This document shows positions 61,686 to 64,000 of a stretch of DNA of 64,000 bases, piece after piece. The notes under the pieces are model-generated. The model searched no databases and was not told where the DNA came from. It worked only from the letters and a program-made list of their open reading frames with translations. The stretch comes from Pontiella sulfatireligans (lineage in GTDB: Bacteria > Verrucomicrobiota > Kiritimatiellia > Kiritimatiellales > Pontiellaceae), in assembly GCF_900890705.1 (NCBI RefSeq), contig NZ_CAAHFH010000002.1:62001-126000 (forward strand), written 5' to 3'. The position numbers and the translations under genes were made by a program. Each line of letters begins with the position of its first letter. Positions within the stretch are counted from its first letter, which is position 1.

Positions 61686-62675
61686 TTATTCCTGCTCGGG
61701 CTTGGGGGCGCGGGACATGAGGTCCAGCATGGCCTGGCGCGGGTCTTTGCCTTCGTGGACAACAGCGTTGACCTGCTCGGTGATCGGTACGGAAACACCG
61801 AGCTTGCCGGCCAATGCCGCCGCGGCCTGGCAGTTCCAGACCCCTTCAGCGACCATCTTCATGCTGCCCATAATGTCATCGAGCGTTTCGCCCTTGCCGA
61901 GCCGTTCGCCGACGCCGCGATTACGGCTGTGCCGGCTCATGCAGGTGACCATCAGGTCGCCGATGCCGCTGAGTCCCATAAAGGTTTCGGTCTGGGCGCC
62001 GAGCGCTGCGCCGAGGCGGGTGATTTCGGCAATGCCGCGCGTCATGAGCGCCGCCTTGGAATTGTCGCCAAAACCGAGGCCATCGCTGATGCCCGCAGCC
62101 ACGGCCACCACATTCTTAAGCGCCCCGCCGAGCTCCACGCCCACCACATCCTCGAGGGTGTAGACACGGAACGCGTCGTTCAAAAAGAGCTGTTGGATCT
62201 GTTCGGCAATCGAATGGTCGCGCGCGGCAATGGCCACGGCGCAGGGAACCCCGCGGGCGACTTCTTCGGCGTGGCTCGGGCCGGAGAGCACGGCGACTTC
62301 GCGACCGAGAATTTCTTCGGCCGTTTCGCTCATGCGTTCGTGGGTTTGTTCGTCGAGCCCCTTGGTGGCACTGACGATCAACGCACTCGCAGGAATAAAC
62401 GGCTTAAAGGCTTCGACGACGGGTTTGTAAAAGCGCGACGGCACAACCAGCACCACCAGGCCGGCATCCTTCACGGCCTCGGCATGGTCGGAGGTCCAGT
62501 TGAGGGAGGCCGGCATTTTCACACCGGGCAGATAGGTTTTGTTTTCGCCCGTCGTCTTGATTTCTTCGAGGTATTCCGGAAAAGGCCCCCACACCGTGGT
62601 TTCGTGCCCATTGCGGTCCAGCACCATGGCCAGAGCCGTGCCCCACCCGCCGTCTCCGATTACTGCAACTTTCAT
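61686..62675 (-). CDS. gpsA: Glycerol-3-phosphate dehydrogenase [NAD(P)+]
   Basis: A 329-residue enzyme that reduces dihydroxyacetone phosphate to sn-glycerol-3-phosphate for phospholipid synthesis. The dinucleotide motif is GDGGWGTALA, with the middle GPSHAEEVA, the catalytic Lys in ELGGALKNVVAVAAGI, and LSGIGDLMVTCMSRHSRN as expected for GpsA. It begins inside an ATGA overlap with plsY, so the two steps of lipid backbone synthesis are coupled. The length is normal. Confidence 0.96.
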   Translation of the reverse strand: MKVAVIGDGGWGTALAMVLDRNGHETTVWGPFPEYLEEIKTTGENKTYLPGVKMPASLNWTSDHAEAVKDAGLVVLVVPSRFYKPVVEAFKPFIPASALIVSATKGLDEQTHERMSETAEEILGREVAVLSGPSHAEEVARGVPCAVAIAARDHSIAEQIQQLFLNDAFRVYTLEDVVGVELGGALKNVVAVAAGISDGLGFGDNSKAALMTRGIAEITRLGAALGAQTETFMGLSGIGDLMVTCMSRHSRNRGVGERLGKGETLDDIMGSMKMVAEGVWNCQAAAALAGKLGVSVPITEQVNAVVHEGKDPRQAMLDLMSRAPKPEQE

Positions 62676-63283
62676 ACCTTTGCCTCTTTCTTTTTTCCGA
62701 ACCGGCTTTCGGTTCCGTTCATCAGACGTTTAATGTTGGCACGGTGCAGCCAGACAACCAACAGCGAAAGAATCGAAAGCGCGATTTTTACCGCCACAGG
62801 CTTTTCACCTTCCACCCAAACCGTAATGCCGACTGCGATAGCCGCAATGATGGAGGCCAACGAGACGATGCGCGAAAGCACCAGGCAAATCACCCAAAAC
62901 AGGAAACCGACGGCCACGGCCACCGGCGCAATGCCGATCAGCATCCCCGCGCTGGTGGCCACGCCTTTTCCTCCCTTAAATTTGAGATAGACCGGAAACG
63001 TGTGCCCGATAATGGCCGCCATGCCGAACAGCACGCCCCATTCAAAAGGCAGCTCGCCAATCTTTGAAAAGAAGAAGGCCGGAATAAATCCCTTGAGCGC
63101 ATCGAGCGTGAAGGTGAAGATGCCCCACCCTTTGCCGACCACACGAAACACGTTGGTGGCGCCAATGTTGCCGCTGCCGTGTTCGCGGATGTTGACCCCG
63201 CGCGACTTGGCGACGAGCAGCCCGAACGGAATGGCGCCGAACAGATAGGCCGCCAACGTTAGTAAAATAATCCCGATTTCCAT
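62672..63283 (-). CDS. plsY: Acyl-phosphate:glycerol-3-phosphate acyltransferase
   Basis: A 203-residue integral membrane enzyme that acylates glycerol-3-phosphate from acyl phosphate, the step after GpsA. Three family motifs are present: SxxFG-type GAIPFGLLVAKSRG, GSGNIGATNVFR and KFKGGKGVATSAG; HTFPVYLKFKGGK lies between membrane helices. About five to six membrane helices are visible. GGAAAGGGG precedes the ATG. It overlaps gpsA by 4 bp. Confidence 0.96.
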   Translation of the reverse strand: MEIGIILLTLAAYLFGAIPFGLLVAKSRGVNIREHGSGNIGATNVFRVVGKGWGIFTFTLDALKGFIPAFFFSKIGELPFEWGVLFGMAAIIGHTFPVYLKFKGGKGVATSAGMLIGIAPVAVAVGFLFWVICLVLSRIVSLASIIAAIAVGITVWVEGEKPVAVKIALSILSLLVVWLHRANIKRLMNGTESRFGKKKEAKV

Positions 63284-63297
63284 TTAAAACCCCTTTC

Positions 63298-64000
63298 CTA
63301 TTTTCCGAAGAGCCACTTGCCCAGAGTATTGAGATCGTCCTTGAACTCTTCGTTCTCCCGGATTTCATCCACCTGCTCGCCGAGCATCTCCACGGCGGCC
63401 TCGCCCAGCGTTTCCGGCGCCTTGTCTGAGCCAAGCTCTTTGCCGGCCACTCCCCTAAGTATGGAATCGAGCAGGTTCGGCGCATTGCCGCCGATGGCGG
63501 AATAGAGGGCCTGCTGGATATCAATCACCGGTTCCTGCAGCGTGCCCTCCACCGGCACCGTAAAACGGAGCGAACCGATGGAGCCAAGGCCGCCGAAGCG
63601 CTTCGCCAGCTTGTCTTCGAAGCGGATGTCCGTCAGGCTCAGCGCCACGGCGGACCCCTCGAACCGGCCTCCGCGGCAGAAAAACTGCGGATCAAGCCCG
63701 AACGGCGCGGTCCGAATGCCCATCCGGCTGTAGATTTCGTCCATGATGCCTGGATCAATCTCAAGAATCTTGCCCGTGAGGTCGAACGACGGCTTCTCCA
63801 TATCGGTTACCGGCGCCAGCTTGAGCCTAAGGTCGGTGACGAAGCTGGTGCGCCGGTCGCCGAGCGAGCCGATCACGGCCAGTTCGCCCCACGGCGCATT
63901 GGCGGCCTGGAGCGTCGAAATGTTTTTGCCGATCAGGCTTAAATCGAGGGCAATATCGAGCTGGTTGAGCTTAAAGTCGACATAACGCACCGTGGCGCTG
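63298..64000 (-). CDS. AsmA-like large protein, C-terminal part (5' partial)
   Basis: The C-terminal 234 or so residues of a gene that continues past the right edge. Repeated short beta-strands with the style DFKLNQLDIALDLSLIGKNI, RFTVPVEGTLQEPVIDIQQALY and a final GKWLFGK resemble the C-terminus of AsmA/TamB-like envelope proteins involved in lipid transport. The family assignment is from pattern only and the N-terminus is not in view. It ends 14 nt before plsY on the same strand, so it may belong to the same transcript. Confidence 0.6.
   Translation of the reverse strand, partial: SATVRYVDFKLNQLDIALDLSLIGKNISTLQAANAPWGELAVIGSLGDRRTSFVTDLRLKLAPVTDMEKPSFDLTGKILEIDPGIMDEIYSRMGIRTAPFGLDPQFFCRGGRFEGSAVALSLTDIRFEDKLAKRFGGLGSIGSLRFTVPVEGTLQEPVIDIQQALYSAIGGNAPNLLDSILRGVAGKELGSDKAPETLGEAAVEMLGEQVDEIRENEEFKDDLNTLGKWLFGK

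Overview
The window looks like a chromosomal segment of a marine, polysaccharide-degrading bacterium of the PVC superphylum, most likely Kiritimatiellota (Pontiella-like). The evidence is the dense packing of secreted S1 sulfatases beside GH36-like, beta-helix and DUF1080 proteins, a PEP-CTERM protein, LamG/fibronectin-type secreted proteins, a kinase-linked ECF sigma factor, and LL-diaminopimelate aminotransferase (DapL). This placement is inferred from gene content, not from a database search.

Layout. Positions 1-3180 hold the 5' part of a CBM9-like gene, a conserved hypothetical gene with a transglutaminase-like Cys/His pattern, and a small hypothetical gene. A complete tRNA-Pro(UGG) lies at 3181-3257. 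From there to about 44.5 kb runs a catabolic island: nine sulfatases, a galactose mutarotase, two GH36-like enzymes, a six-hairpin glycosidase, an SGNH esterase, an alpha/beta-hydrolase, a tandem beta-helix enzyme, a DUF1080 protein, a secreted Gfo/Idh/MocA oxidoreductase, two members of an unrecognised TIM-barrel-like family, two large secreted proteins (one LamG/FnIII-type, one PEP-CTERM) and, at its right edge, a kinase plus sigma factor pair. The island ends at 44504-44575 in a second copy of the 3' half of the tRNA-Pro gene with its downstream flank, which is the usual scar of site-specific integration into a tRNA gene. Right of that copy the genes are mostly housekeeping: miaB, an FNR-type reductase, dapL, DUF1015, gpsA, plsY, a ferredoxin, an M48 lipoprotein and a histone H1-like protein. 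Among them sit an intact IS66 element, a RAYT transposase with REP palindromes, and a decayed ISAs1-type transposase.

How it works together. All seven inferred transcription units of the island carry the same two-block element, TGTTTAG - 13 nt (14 in one case) - (A/G)NCCGTA, correctly oriented and 27 to about 180 nt upstream of the first gene. I found none upstream of genes outside the island. The layout fits an ECF promoter, and the ECF-type sigma gene inside the island has a variant of the element in front of itself. The simplest reading is a self-contained regulon: a membrane-anchored, atypical Ser/Thr kinase (its beta3 lysine is replaced) senses a cue and controls the sigma factor, which switches on desulfation, deacylation and depolymerisation of a sulfated, probably galactose-containing, polysaccharide. 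Genes inside the operons mostly overlap by ATGA, so translation is probably coupled. No sulfatase-maturing enzyme, polysaccharide importer or integrase is present in the window, so those functions must lie elsewhere.
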